The translations under genes were made by a program, and so were the position numbers. Shown here one piece after another: positions 32,902 to 42,348 of a DNA stretch of 64,000 bases. The stretch is from CBDHHC01 sp965263345 (GTDB lineage Bacteria > Pseudomonadota > Alphaproteobacteria > Rhizobiales > CBDHHC01). How positions within the stretch are numbered: position 1 is the first letter of the stretch; every line of letters begins with the position of its first letter. A model generated the notes under the pieces. It ran no database searches, had not been told where the DNA came from, and saw only the letters and a list, made by a program, of their open reading frames with translations. The stretch spans positions 1-64,000 of the forward strand of contig CBDHHC010000006.1 of assembly GCA_965263345.1 (NCBI GenBank), given 5' to 3'.

Positions 32902-34725
32902 ATGTCTATGGAAATGCGCAATATTGCCATTATCGCTCACGTTGATCATGGCAAAACAACACTCATTGACGTTCTGTTGAAGCAATCTGGAGCTTTTCGA
33001 GATAACCAACGTGTTGCTGAACGCGCCATGGACTCAAATGACCTGGAAAAAGAACGTGGTATTACGATCTTAGCTAAATGTACAAGCCTTGAATGGAATG
33101 GAGCGCGTATTAATATTATTGATACACCGGGCCACGCTGACTTTGGTGGTGAGGTAGAACGTATTCTGCATATGGTGGACGGAGCTATTGTTTTGGTTGA
33201 TGCTGCTGAAGGACCGATGCCACAAACAAAATTCGTTGTCTCCAAAGCACTAAAAGTTGGTTTGCGCCCAATTGTTGCTGTTAATAAGATTGATAAGCCA
33301 GAGGAACGCCATGAAGAGGTTGTTGATGAGGTTTTTGACCTTTTTGCTTCTCTTGATGCCAATGAAGATCAATTAGATTTCCCTGTCTTGTACGGTTCAG
33401 CAAAACAAGAATGGATGGCTGATAATCCAGATGGACCACAAGAAAATATGAACCCTTTATTTGACCTTGTTCTTAAGCATGTGCCTAAGCCAAAGGTTGA
33501 TGAAGGTGAGTTCAGCATGTTGTCGACAACAATAGAGTCAGACCCTTTCTTAGGACGAATTTTGACGGGACGTGTTAAATCTGGAGTGGTTAAGCCAAAT
33601 ATGGCCATTAATGCTCTCTCTCGTGATGGAGAAGTTATTGAACAGGGCCGTGTTTCTAAAGTTCTTGCCTTTCGTGGTCTGGAACGCCAACCGATTGATG
33701 CAGGGGTTGCTGGTGATATTGTCTCTATTGCAGGACTGACCAAGGCAACCGTAGCGGATACATTGTGTGATCCAAGTATCAATGCTGCGATCCCAGCGCA
33801 ACCCATTGACCCACCAACACTGTCGATGACTTTCCGCATTAACGATGGCCCTCTTGCTGGCCAAGAAGGTGATAAGGTTCAAAGCCGTGTTATTCGGGAT
33901 CGTTTGTTACAAGAAGCTGAAGGTAATGTTGCCCTCAAAATCAACGAAACAGATGACAAAGACTCGTTTGAAGTTGCTGGCCGAGGAGAATTGCAGCTTT
34001 CTGTATTGATAGAGACTATGCGCCGAGAAGGATTTGAACTTACGGTGTCGCGTCCTCGTGTCTTGATTAAGAAGGACGAAGATGGTCAACGTTGGGAGCC
34101 CATTGAGGAAGTTATTATTGACGTAGATGAGGAGTTTTCCGGTACAGTTGTACAAAAGCTCTCAGAGCGTAAAGGTGATCTGCTTGAAATGAAAGCATCA
34201 GGTGGCGGTCGCCAAAGACTTGTTTTGCATGTGCCAACACGTGGTTTGATTGGATATCAAGGTGAGCTTCTATCTGATACTCGTGGTACGGCTGTTATGA
34301 ACAGAGTCTTTCATGACTGGGCTCATCACAAGGGCGCTATTCAGGGACGTCGTACAGGTGTGCTGATTTCAAATGCTCAAGGTGATGCTGTTGCTTATGC
34401 TCTTTGGAACCTCGAAGATCGCGGACCTTTGATGATTGACCCACAAACAAAAGTTTATGAAGGTATGATCGTAGGTGAACATTCACGTGGAAACGACTTA
34501 GAAGTGAATGTGTTGAAGGGTAAAAAACTCTCAAACGTTCGCGCATCTGGTAAGGATGATGCTATTCAGTTGACACCTCCAATGAAACTTTCTTTGGAGA
34601 AAGCTTTGTCCTATATCAATGATATGGAACTTGTTGAGGTGACACCTGAATCGATACGTCTTCGTAAACGTTATCTGTGCCCTCATGAACGTAAAAAGGC
34701 TGAAAAACTAGCTGCGGCAGAATAA
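32902..34725 (+). CDS. typA: translational GTPase TypA/BipA
   Basis: A 607-residue ribosome-associated GTPase needed for growth under stress and cold and for 50S assembly. Domain order: G domain with IAHVDHGKTTL (G1), DTPGHADFGGEV (G3) and NKIDKPEER (G4), then the beta-barrel domain II, domains III and V and the BipA-specific C-terminal domain (KLSNVRASGKDDAIQLTPP). The frame is open from ATG 32845, but homologues begin MSMEMRNIAI, i.e. ATG 32902 or 32908. It is followed seven bases later by map, so they form an operon. Confidence 0.95.
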   Translation: MSMEMRNIAIIAHVDHGKTTLIDVLLKQSGAFRDNQRVAERAMDSNDLEKERGITILAKCTSLEWNGARINIIDTPGHADFGGEVERILHMVDGAIVLVDAAEGPMPQTKFVVSKALKVGLRPIVAVNKIDKPEERHEEVVDEVFDLFASLDANEDQLDFPVLYGSAKQEWMADNPDGPQENMNPLFDLVLKHVPKPKVDEGEFSMLSTTIESDPFLGRILTGRVKSGVVKPNMAINALSRDGEVIEQGRVSKVLAFRGLERQPIDAGVAGDIVSIAGLTKATVADTLCDPSINAAIPAQPIDPPTLSMTFRINDGPLAGQEGDKVQSRVIRDRLLQEAEGNVALKINETDDKDSFEVAGRGELQLSVLIETMRREGFELTVSRPRVLIKKDEDGQRWEPIEEVIIDVDEEFSGTVVQKLSERKGDLLEMKASGGGRQRLVLHVPTRGLIGYQGELLSDTRGTAVMNRVFHDWAHHKGAIQGRRTGVLISNAQGDAVAYALWNLEDRGPLMIDPQTKVYEGMIVGEHSRGNDLEVNVLKGKKLSNVRASGKDDAIQLTPPMKLSLEKALSYINDMELVEVTPESIRLRKRYLCPHERKKAEKLAAAE

Positions 34726-34732
34726 GTGACTT

Positions 34733-35494
34733 ATGACCGTTGATTCAGAAGATGATCTAGAAGCTCTTAAGCGCATTGGACGTATTGTTGCGGATGCAAT
34801 GCATTTTATGGCTTCAAAGATTGAACCGGGAATTACAACAAAAGAACTTGATGATATTGGACGCCATGAGCTGGAGCGTTTTGGAGCCCGCTCTGCGCCT
34901 GAATTAATTTATCAATATCCAGGTGCAACCTGTATCAGTGTTAATGAATGTGTTGCCCATGGCATTCCTGATGAGACTAAAATTCAGCCAGGAGATATGG
35001 TCAATATTGATGTTTCTGCTGAACTTGAGGGGTTTTTTGGCGACACAGGCGCAAGCTTCCTGGTCCAACCTTCTCTTCAGGAGCAAGTTACTGTTTGTAC
35101 CGCTGCAAAAAAAGCACGGAATTATGCCATTAAAAATTTAAAGGCAGGGTCAGCTCTTAATTCAATAGGAAAATCAGTTGAGAAAATAGCTCGAAAATAT
35201 GATTTAAAAATCATTCGGAACCTGACAAGCCATGGTATTGGCCGTTCTCTTCATGAAGACCCAAAAGAAATTCCGTCTTATTATGATCATGAAGATAAGC
35301 GTGTTTTGAAAAAAGGTTCTGTGATTACTGTTGAGCCGTTTTTATCAACTCATGCTGAATGGGCTGTGGATGGAGAAGATACCTGGTCTTTGTATGCACC
35401 CAAAGGTTCCTATACTGCACAGTATGAGCATACAATTATTATTACACAGAATAAGCCGATTATTACGACTGTTCCTAGTCATAACTATAATTGA
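34733..35494 (+). CDS. map: type I methionine aminopeptidase
   Basis: A 253-residue type Ia methionine aminopeptidase that removes the N-terminal Met from new proteins. The five metal ligands are visible: Asp in NIDVSAELEGFFGDTG (two Asp), His in SHGIGRSLHEDP, Glu in VEPF and Glu in YEHTIIIT. There is no zinc-finger N-terminal extension. It begins seven bases after typA and is probably co-transcribed. Alphaproteobacteria often carry two map genes; this one sits away from the usual secY/infA context and may be the second copy. Confidence 0.95.
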   Translation: MTVDSEDDLEALKRIGRIVADAMHFMASKIEPGITTKELDDIGRHELERFGARSAPELIYQYPGATCISVNECVAHGIPDETKIQPGDMVNIDVSAELEGFFGDTGASFLVQPSLQEQVTVCTAAKKARNYAIKNLKAGSALNSIGKSVEKIARKYDLKIIRNLTSHGIGRSLHEDPKEIPSYYDHEDKRVLKKGSVITVEPFLSTHAEWAVDGEDTWSLYAPKGSYTAQYEHTIIITQNKPIITTVPSHNYN

Positions 35495-35646
35495 TTTAGA
35501 AGATTCTATTATCTAAAAAATCATGTCAATATTATACAGCGTTATCAAGGCTCGTCTTTTATGGCGCTTTTAAAACATGGGGTCCTTCTGTGGATTGTGT
35601 TAGGTATTAATTAATCCTTCATAGAATCACTGTTGTTTGTGAAGTT

Positions 35647-37287
35647 ATGACACATGATATTACATTTGGAACTCAAACTCAAAAATCACCCTTCTCAGCT
35701 GTCAAAACAGAATTAGTTGAAACTGACATGTTTGAAAGCGAGATTGATGGTATAGAAAGTCTTTTAGCGGAAAATAAAGTAGAAGAAGCCGAGTTGCGCT
35801 TAGATACACTTTTAGAAGCTTATCCAAATAACTATAAAGTTAATTTTTTTTCTGGTCATTTTTATGAAAAACTAAACCGTCAAGGTTTAGCGTATGAATT
35901 TTTCAAACGATCAGTTGAGATAAACCCTGATAGTTTTGATGCTTGGTTAAAGTTTGGACACTGCCTTTTTACACTCGCACATTTTGAAGCTGCACTTATT
36001 GCATTTGAGAGAGTTATTAAGATAAACCCTCAAATTCCAGATTATCATGTCTTTCTTGGGAATACATTCGGTAAACTTGATCGTAAACAAGATGCTCTTG
36101 TTGCATATGATAATGCTTTGGTGCTTGAGCCTGACCATATTGGTGCGCTTTTTCAAAAGGCTTTGCTTTACCAGATCTGGGGAGAAACTGATGAAGCAAA
36201 ATATTATTTTGATAAAGTTCTTAAAATAAAACCGAATACAATTGAGGTTTATTATCAACTTAGCCAAATGTCTGAAACATCAGATAATCTTGAGCAAATC
36301 CAAGAGCAGCTTACTTCGCAAATAAATTCCGGGTGTTTATCACCTGAAGCAAACTCTATCGCTTATTTTACTCTCGGCAGACTTTTTGAGAAAAATGATA
36401 GATATGATGATGCTTTTGCATCTTATTCTGCTGGTAATAACCTTATTTCAGAGAAAAACCAGATCAATTTCAGTTTCTATGAAGATTTAGTTCATCAAAC
36501 GATGGAAGGTTATTCTGCTGAAACTTTTCAGAGACTTAAATCAGCTTCTCATCATAGTGACACACCGATCTTTATTTTAGGTATGATGCGTTCTGGAACG
36601 ACACTTGTTGAGCAAATTCTCTCCAGGCATCATGATATAGCTTCTGCTGGCGAAATCCTTAAAATTGCAAAAACTGCTGAAAGTCTAATCCGAATTAAAT
36701 CTGGGGCTTTTCAGTATCCAAGAGATATTTCTTTACTTTCGCCAAGTGTGTTGTCTTCATTTGCTGATGACTACATTGATCATCTCAATCGCTTCAACCC
36801 TGAGGAAAAGAAATTTGTTACCGACAAATTACCATTTAATTTTTTTCATATTGGGCTGATTAAAATTCTTTTTCCCAATGCAAAAGTTATTCATTGTGTC
36901 CGCCACCCTATCGATACATGTTTATCTTGCTATTTTCAGAGATTTACGGAACCTGGTGCTCAGTCATTTTCTACAAATTTGGAGAGTTTGGCTAAATTTT
37001 ATAAACTTTACCAAAAGCTTATGGAATATTGGCACTCAATTCTGCCTGGAGAGATTACTGATATACATTATGAGGAGATTGTCGATAATCCTGAAAATAC
37101 AACTCGAAAGATGTTGTCAGATCTAAATTTGGAATTTGATGCAGACTGTTTAACACCTGAAAAAAATCAAAGAAGTATTAAGACAGCAAGCAGACCACAA
37201 GTTCAACAACCGATATACAAAACATCTATGCATCGCTGGAAGCATTATGACAAACATCTTGGAATATTAAAGGATCATTTTGGTTAA
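35647..37287 (+). CDS. TPR-sulfotransferase fusion protein
   Basis: A 546-residue protein with an N-terminal TPR array (about 25-290; repeats such as RQGLAYEFFKRSVEINPDSF and DALVAYDNALVLEPDH) and a C-terminal sulfotransferase domain (about 305-546). The PAPS-binding 5' loop is GMMRSGTTLVEQIL (about 310-323) and the 3'-phosphate motif region is VIHCVRHPIDTCLSCYFQ (about 417-434). Family members sulfate proteins, lipids or carbohydrates in the cytoplasm. The TPR part probably recognises the acceptor. There is no membrane segment. It stands alone between map and a phasin gene. Confidence 0.88.
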   Translation: MTHDITFGTQTQKSPFSAVKTELVETDMFESEIDGIESLLAENKVEEAELRLDTLLEAYPNNYKVNFFSGHFYEKLNRQGLAYEFFKRSVEINPDSFDAWLKFGHCLFTLAHFEAALIAFERVIKINPQIPDYHVFLGNTFGKLDRKQDALVAYDNALVLEPDHIGALFQKALLYQIWGETDEAKYYFDKVLKIKPNTIEVYYQLSQMSETSDNLEQIQEQLTSQINSGCLSPEANSIAYFTLGRLFEKNDRYDDAFASYSAGNNLISEKNQINFSFYEDLVHQTMEGYSAETFQRLKSASHHSDTPIFILGMMRSGTTLVEQILSRHHDIASAGEILKIAKTAESLIRIKSGAFQYPRDISLLSPSVLSSFADDYIDHLNRFNPEEKKFVTDKLPFNFFHIGLIKILFPNAKVIHCVRHPIDTCLSCYFQRFTEPGAQSFSTNLESLAKFYKLYQKLMEYWHSILPGEITDIHYEEIVDNPENTTRKMLSDLNLEFDADCLTPEKNQRSIKTASRPQVQQPIYKTSMHRWKHYDKHLGILKDHFG

Positions 37288-37439
37288 TATATTTAGATAT
37301 TCTGTAAAAATTTATTAGAAAGTAACGAATTTAAGTCATACCTGTGTGCGATGCAATATTTTTTGTTGCAATGCGAAAAAACTTGTTTATATATAAATTT
37401 GTAATGTCAATTAACCCTGGTTGATATGGAGATACCGTT

Positions 37440-37883
37440 ATGAATGATTTTGCAAAACAAACTGAACAAATGCTTAAAAATGCTCAAGACATGGCAATCC
37501 CTGAAGGCTTTCAGAAAGCTATGGAGGATGGCTTAACTCAGACTAAGCAAGCTTACTCTAAGATTGCTGATATGGCTCAAGACACAAATAAAGCCATGGA
37601 AAAAGCTTACGAGACGACTCACAAAGGCACAAAGAAAATTACAGATAAAATTCTTACACAAGCTTCAGAAAATACGGAAGCTGCTTTTGAGGCTGCGGAA
37701 GCTATTTTACAAACAAAATCTCTACCTGAAGCTGCTAAATTACAGGCTGATTTTATGAAAAAGCAAATGGAAGTTTTTGGTAATCAGTCTAAAGAAATTT
37801 ACGAATTATCAAATAAAATTGCTACTGAAGCAACTCAGTCTTTCAGTAAAGCAACTACAAAAGCTTTTGAACAAAGCAAATAA
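37440..37883 (+). CDS. phasin family protein
   Basis: A 147-residue, fully helical, Lys/Gln/Ala-rich protein with repeated heptad-like patterns (TEQMLKNAQDMAIPEGFQKAM, KAYETTHKGTKKITDKIL, EAAFEAAEAILQTKSLPEAAKLQ). This is the pattern of Phasin_2, small proteins coating polyhydroxybutyrate granules; it implies that the organism stores PHB. No synthase is in the window. It is followed by a strong intrinsic terminator and is monocistronic. A -10-like AT-rich leader precedes it. Confidence 0.87.
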   Translation: MNDFAKQTEQMLKNAQDMAIPEGFQKAMEDGLTQTKQAYSKIADMAQDTNKAMEKAYETTHKGTKKITDKILTQASENTEAAFEAAEAILQTKSLPEAAKLQADFMKKQMEVFGNQSKEIYELSNKIATEATQSFSKATTKAFEQSK

Positions 37884-37902
37884 TACTTTATTCATTATGA
37901 TA

Positions 37903-37940
37903 AAAATGGCTTGATGCGTTAGTATCGAGCCATTTTTTTT
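37903..37940 (+). terminator. rho-independent terminator after the phasin gene
   Basis: A 13-base stem, AAAATGGCTTGAT (37903-37915) pairing with ATCGAGCCATTTT (37924-37936) including one G-U, around an 8-base loop, then a run of T to 37940. A textbook intrinsic terminator 20 bases after the stop codon. Confidence 0.9.
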
Positions 37941-38046
37941 ATAAAAAGCAAGATGTGACATTCTGTGGACTATTTAAGTTTGATTCTCACGATAACAGTG
38001 CGTAAATAATTTACTAAGTCCCAGTTATATAAGTTAAGAGGCAATC

Positions 38047-38577
38047 ATGCGCATAGATGCTATCTCTATCGGTAATAATCCCCCAGAGGATGTTAATGTC
38101 ATTGTTGAGGTTCCTATTGGTGGCGATCCAATCAAATATGAAATGGATAAGGCTTCAGGAACGATGTTTGTAGATCGTTTTTTATATACCTCAATGCAAT
38201 ATCCCGGAAATTACGGTTTTGTTCCGCATACTCTTTCAGATGATGGGGACCCAATTGATGTACTTGTTGCAAATCAACGCCCACTTATTCCTGGTGCAGT
38301 TATCAACTGTAAACCTATTGGTGTATTACAAATGAAAGATGAGGGAGGTCATGATGAGAAAATCATAGCTGTACCTTCTGATAAAATTTCGGCAATGTAT
38401 ACAAATATTAACTCTGTCAATGACTTACCTGAAATGCTTTTGAAGCGTATTGCTCATTTTTTTGAACGTTACAAAGATCTTGAAGATGGTAAGTGGGCAG
38501 AAGTCACTGGCTGGGGTGATGAAGCTGAAGCTAGAGATATGATTTTAAAAGCTATAGCTGCTGCAAAAACTTCTTAA
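38047..38577 (+). CDS. ppa: inorganic pyrophosphatase (family I)
   Basis: A 176-residue soluble inorganic pyrophosphatase that hydrolyses PPi to drive biosynthesis. Metal-binding acidic motif GDPIDVLV (family DGDPxDVLV, about 66-73), the YPGNYGFVPHTLSDDGD run before it, and DKISAMYTNINSVNDLPE are typical. The length and sequence match the hexameric bacterial enzyme. There is an AGAGG ribosome site a few bases upstream of ATG 38047. Single-gene unit, with a stem-loop between it and the convergent thioredoxin-like gene. Confidence 0.96.
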   Translation: MRIDAISIGNNPPEDVNVIVEVPIGGDPIKYEMDKASGTMFVDRFLYTSMQYPGNYGFVPHTLSDDGDPIDVLVANQRPLIPGAVINCKPIGVLQMKDEGGHDEKIIAVPSDKISAMYTNINSVNDLPEMLLKRIAHFFERYKDLEDGKWAEVTGWGDEAEARDMILKAIAAAKTS

Positions 38578-38590
38578 TCAATATTAATAT

Positions 38591-38615
38591 GGTGGCTTTG
38601 TGTATTGAAGCCACC
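38591..38615. terminator. stem-loop between convergent ppa and thioredoxin-like genes
   Basis: A perfect 8-base stem GGTGGCTT (38591-38598) / AAGCCACC (38608-38615) with a 9-base loop and a short T-rich tail on the + side; it may stop transcription from both directions. Confidence 0.6.
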
Positions 38616-38621
38616 TTATTG

Positions 38622-39224
38622 CTAACTTTTTTCTGAAAGCAATTGTCTTACAAATGTAGTTGCCCATTCTGGGTCAAAATAGCCAAATTTTTGAAACCTT
38701 AATCTTCCTTTTTTATCTATAAATGCCATTTCTGGTGTACCGTATGTTTGGTAAGTTCTCATCGTGTCAGGTAACCTGCTCACGGGAGATTGATTATCCA
38801 CTCCAACTGGATGACCAAACTTTTTTTCTTTGATAAATTTTTGTAGCCTTTTGTTTGTTTGATATTCATGGCCCTCAAAAACTGTATGAATAGAAATAAG
38901 GCTAAGTTTTTTTGATGAAATTTCTGGAGCAAATTCCTTTTCCCAAAGCGACATTAAAGGTATCGAGAATTTATTGCAGCCAGGACACCATAATTGAAAG
39001 AAATCAATTATCACAACCTGTCCTTTAAGATCGGCTAAGGAGCTTCCTTCACCTTTAATCCATTTTGCAATTTTCCATTCTGGTGCTATTGGAGCATTTT
39101 CAGGTGTGAATGGACCCTTTTGGTATTGTGTTTGAGCAGATACATTCAGCGAAATTAAGAATATGACGAGTGCAGAAAGTATATTTAATGTGTATTTGCA
39201 GATATGCTTCACTGTATTTTCCAT
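38622..39224 (-). CDS. TlpA/ResA-like periplasmic thioredoxin
   Basis: A 200-residue exported thioredoxin-fold protein. The signal peptide (about 1-30, hydrophobic LNILSALVIFLISLNVSA) is followed by a redoxin domain with the CPGC active site at Cys80-Cys83 (FFQLWCPGCNKF), the strand FIKEKKFGHPVGVDNQS (about 130) and the cis-Pro segment YGTPEMAFIDKKGRL. This suits a periplasmic thiol reductase of the TlpA type, such as those that serve cytochrome c or oxidase assembly, but no such genes adjoin it. It is divergent from a small gene at 39396. Confidence 0.85.
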   Translation of the reverse strand: MENTVKHICKYTLNILSALVIFLISLNVSAQTQYQKGPFTPENAPIAPEWKIAKWIKGEGSSLADLKGQVVIIDFFQLWCPGCNKFSIPLMSLWEKEFAPEISSKKLSLISIHTVFEGHEYQTNKRLQKFIKEKKFGHPVGVDNQSPVSRLPDTMRTYQTYGTPEMAFIDKKGRLRFQKFGYFDPEWATTFVRQLLSEKS

Positions 39225-39395
39225 ATAAGCTATTTGTCACTAGTTTATGATACTTACATGGGTTTTCTAAAATATACGATTCAATTCACTGTGAACTAAA
39301 AAAATTTATAATTTGTTCATTTCTGCTGCCCTAGAAAAAACTTTTTTGTCTCTTTATGCTCACTGAATAAAAACTCACAGGGAGCTAATAAAAAC

Positions 39396-39668
39396 ATGTC
39401 ACCAGTATCTGATGCTCATCGGGACTTTTTGCAAAAAAACCATGAAAGACGCCTAACGCAACAACAAATTGAAGCAAATGCGGAGGCTGCAGAACTTATC
39501 GCAGAAAGAATTTCAGCCAAGCTCGCTGAGCAAAATGATATTATATATAAGATGGGGCAACGCCATGGTCGCACAACTATGATTGCTTATATATCACTCG
39601 TAGTGGGTGCTCTTGCTGCAGCAGGCCAGTTATTTGGACCAATTACGTATTGGCCCTGGTTTAACTGA
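39396..39668 (+). CDS. small single-helix membrane protein (90 aa)
   Basis: A 90-residue protein with a highly charged, coiled-coil-like N-terminal half (QKNHERRLTQQQIEANAEAA, LIAERISAKLAEQ) and one C-terminal transmembrane helix (MIAYISLVVGALAAAGQLFG, about 62-81). There is no known family. GGAG 11-14 bases before ATG 39396 supports the start. Its stop is three bases from the stop of the convergent hslU. It may tether something to the inner membrane. Confidence 0.7.
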   Translation: MSPVSDAHRDFLQKNHERRLTQQQIEANAEAAELIAERISAKLAEQNDIIYKMGQRHGRTTMIAYISLVVGALAAAGQLFGPITYWPWFN

Positions 39669-39670
39669 TT

Positions 39671-40978
39671 TTATAGAATAAATTTAGATAAGTCAGCGTT
39701 TTTAGCTAAATCACCAATATGCTCTTCAACGTAAGCTTTATCAATTACAACTGTTTCATTCGGGCGATCTGTTGCATCAAAAGAAATTTTGTCCAAGACC
39801 CGCTCGATGACTGTCATTAACCTTCTTGCACCAATATTTTCGACATTCGAGTTGACTTGAACTGCAACATCGGCAATTGCATCAATTCCATCATCAGTGA
39901 AATCTAAAGTAACGCCTTCTGTCTCCATAAGAGCAACATACTGCTTAATAAGGCTTGCTCTTGTTTCAACAAGAATACGACGGAAGTCCTCTTTTGTGAG
40001 ATCTCTTAATTCAACTCGTATTGGCAAGCGTCCTTGAAGTTCTGGCAATAGATCAGATGGTTTTGCGACATGGAAAGCGCCTGAGGCAATAAATAGAATG
40101 TGGTCTGTTTTTAGCTGACCGTATTTGGTGCTGACTGTTGTCCCTTCAATAAGAGGAAGAAGATCGCGTTGAACACCCTCTCGGCTAACATCTCCGCCAA
40201 CCCGTTCGGATCTTGCACAAATTTTATCTATTTCATCCAAAAAGACAATTCCGTCATTTTCAACTGTTTGAATTGCTTCTTGAACAATTTGATCTTCATC
40301 GATCAACTTATCACTTTCTTCTGCAATTAAAGCTTCATAACTGTCTTTAACTTTAATCTTTTTTACCTTTGTTCTCTGGTTGAAAGCCTTGCCCAACATA
40401 TCGTTCAGATTGATCATGCCTACCTGGCTGCCTGGCATTCCAGGAATTTCGAAGCTTGGCATACCTCCAGTACCTGTATCAGTAAGTTCTATTTCTATTT
40501 CTTTATCATCCAATTCACCTTCACGGAGTTTTTTGCGAAAACTCTCGCGTGTGGCTTCACCAGAATCCCTAACTAATGCGTCAAGTACTCTCTCTTCAGC
40601 ATGTATGTGTGCTGTTGCTTTGACTTCTTTTCGCTTATCTTCACGAACAAGAGATATTGCAACCTCTAGTAGATCTCTTACGATTTGATCTACATCGCGC
40701 CCGACATATCCAACTTCAGTAAATTTGGTAGCTTCGACCTTTATAAAAGGTGCATTTGCTAATTTTGCAAGACGCCTTGAAATTTCTGTTTTACCAACAC
40801 CTGTTGGACCGATCATAAGAATGTTTTTTGGTAAAACTTCCTCACGCATTTCTTCATCAAGTTGTTGTCTGCGCCAGCGGTTTCGTAATGCAATTGCAAC
40901 GGCACGTTTTGCATCAGTTTGTCCAATGATATAGCGGTCTAGTTCAGAAACAATTTCGCGGGGTGAAAAATTTGTCAT
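39671..40978 (-). CDS. hslU: HslU, ATPase subunit of the HslUV protease
   Basis: A 435-residue AAA+ unfoldase (ClpY) that feeds substrates to HslV. Walker A is GPTGVGKT at 57-64, Walker B FLDEIDKI (about 245), then the sensor region and the C-terminal tail ending DLSKFIL, which docks into HslV. The I-domain (about 110-215) is present but relatively rich in Asp and Glu. It lies downstream of hslV with a 65-base gap, in the usual V-then-U order for Alphaproteobacteria. Both should form one heat-shock operon. Confidence 0.97.
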   Translation of the reverse strand: MTNFSPREIVSELDRYIIGQTDAKRAVAIALRNRWRRQQLDEEMREEVLPKNILMIGPTGVGKTEISRRLAKLANAPFIKVEATKFTEVGYVGRDVDQIVRDLLEVAISLVREDKRKEVKATAHIHAEERVLDALVRDSGEATRESFRKKLREGELDDKEIEIELTDTGTGGMPSFEIPGMPGSQVGMINLNDMLGKAFNQRTKVKKIKVKDSYEALIAEESDKLIDEDQIVQEAIQTVENDGIVFLDEIDKICARSERVGGDVSREGVQRDLLPLIEGTTVSTKYGQLKTDHILFIASGAFHVAKPSDLLPELQGRLPIRVELRDLTKEDFRRILVETRASLIKQYVALMETEGVTLDFTDDGIDAIADVAVQVNSNVENIGARRLMTVIERVLDKISFDATDRPNETVVIDKAYVEEHIGDLAKNADLSKFIL

Positions 40979-41043
40979 GTCTTTGTTCGTGATTTATTTG
41001 GCTGTGATAATAAAGTAAATGTTTGTTTTTTGATCGGAGATGA

Positions 41044-41601
41044 CTACAAGGTTTCAACAACTAAGTTATTGTTGGTATATACGCAAATTTCAGCCGCAAT
41101 ACCCATTGCTTTTCTCGCTATAGTTTCAGCATCATAGTCAGTGTCCATTAGGGCACGGGCTGCAGATAATGCATAATTGCCTCCTGAGCCAATGCCCATT
41201 ACATCGCCCTCAGGTTCTAATACATCTCCTGTACCTGTTAGAACTAAACTTGTTGATTTATCTGCAACTATCATCATCGCTTCCAGGCGTCGCAGATATC
41301 TATCTGTTCTCCAGTCTTTTGCAAGTTCTACACAAGATCTCACAAGTTGCCCTGGATATTGTTCTAGTTTCGTTTCAAGGCGCTCAAATAATGTAAATGC
41401 ATCAGCAGTGGCACCTGCAAAGCCAGAAATAACATCTCCTTTGCCTAGAGATCTTACCTTTTTTGCATTTCCTTTGATGACAGTGTCACCTAAACTGACT
41501 TGTCCGTCGCCTGCAATAACAACTTTACCGCCTTTGCGAACGGTCAATATTGTTGTTCCACGCCACCCTTTTGGGGCTGTCGTATCCATTCTGTAATCCA
41601 T
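41044..41601 (-). CDS. hslV: HslV, peptidase subunit of the HslUV protease
   Basis: A proteasome-like threonine peptidase (ClpQ). The mature N-terminal Thr is in GTTILTVRKGGKVVIAGDGQ, preceded by a short propeptide (MDTTAPKGWRG) that must be removed. LEPEGDVMGIGSGGNYALSAARAL is the family signature. The frame is open from TTG 41637, but ATG 41601 or 41589 is more likely; the propeptide residues after 41589 match those of other Alphaproteobacteria. It is divergent from the DUF2628/hisH group across a 200-base AT-rich gap. hisB, which often lies here in relatives, is absent. Confidence 0.95.
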   Translation of the reverse strand: MDYRMDTTAPKGWRGTTILTVRKGGKVVIAGDGQVSLGDTVIKGNAKKVRSLGKGDVISGFAGATADAFTLFERLETKLEQYPGQLVRSCVELAKDWRTDRYLRRLEAMMIVADKSTSLVLTGTGDVLEPEGDVMGIGSGGNYALSAARALMDTDYDAETIARKAMGIAAEICVYTNNNLVVETL

Positions 41602-41839
41602 ATCTGCCGATATTGTGTTCCAATTTAAGAAAATCAAGGGTTTTTAAGTTGATAAAACTTTGAAATTATGACCATAGACAAATGCTAATCACTTGAAAAT
41701 ATAAATTTTATTTATATCCAGGATTGTTCATAATTCCCTTAACGATGAATTCTTTCCTTGTTATGTTATATCTTGTATGTTTCGTGAAGTTTATAATAAA
41801 ATGAATTTAATTATATTATAACCCATAAGGCTGAATTAC

Positions 41840-42301
41840 GTGAAAATCTATACAGTACATAAACCTATTGTTTCTTCCCAGGACCCATTAGATCAAGCTG
41901 ATGAGCTCATCTTTGTTCGGGAAGGTTTTTCATGGTTTGCTTTTTTACTCCCTTTAATTTGGCTTATTTATCAAAAATTATGGGTTGAGTTGGTTGTTTA
42001 TTTTATTATCGTGATGTTATTTCAATCTTTAATTCTGTATTTCGGTGTAGGCGAAAGTTTAAGCCTTTATTTTACGTTGTTTATAAATTTGATTTTTGGC
42101 TTTGAGAGCAATAATATTAGACGATGGAATCTTGATCGTGCTGATTATCAGATGGTTGGTTCGGTATGTGGAAGAAATCAAAAAGAGAGTGAAATAAAGT
42201 TTTTTTCCCATTGGAAACATAGCCATAATGACATTTCATTAAATGAGCAGCTTATTCCTGGAACTCCACTGGGAACAGCAAAGTTTTCTGGGTTTAATTA
42301 A
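41840..42301 (+). CDS. DUF2628 family membrane protein
   Basis: A 153-residue protein that starts KIYTVHKP, with three clustered hydrophobic helices: GFSWFAFLLPLIWLIYQKLW (about 31-50), VVYFIIVMLFQSLILYFGV (about 53-71) and LYFTLFINLIFGF (about 77-89), then FESNNIRRWNLDRADYQM. This layout is DUF2628, a small inner-membrane family that in Alphaproteobacteria is typically found just before hisH. GTG 41840 is the start. It precedes hisH by 47 bases; a 9-base hairpin (AACAATGAA at 42307 with TTCATTGTT at 42328) lies between them. The function is unknown. Confidence 0.85.
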   Translation: MKIYTVHKPIVSSQDPLDQADELIFVREGFSWFAFLLPLIWLIYQKLWVELVVYFIIVMLFQSLILYFGVGESLSLYFTLFINLIFGFESNNIRRWNLDRADYQMVGSVCGRNQKESEIKFFSHWKHSHNDISLNEQLIPGTPLGTAKFSGFN

Positions 42302-42348
42302 AAAACAACAATGAATTTAGTTGTTCCTTCATTGTTTCGGGGCGTTTT

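Noticed and set aside
35559..35620. 17-codon frame before the sulfotransferase
   Set aside because: Too short, no ribosome site.
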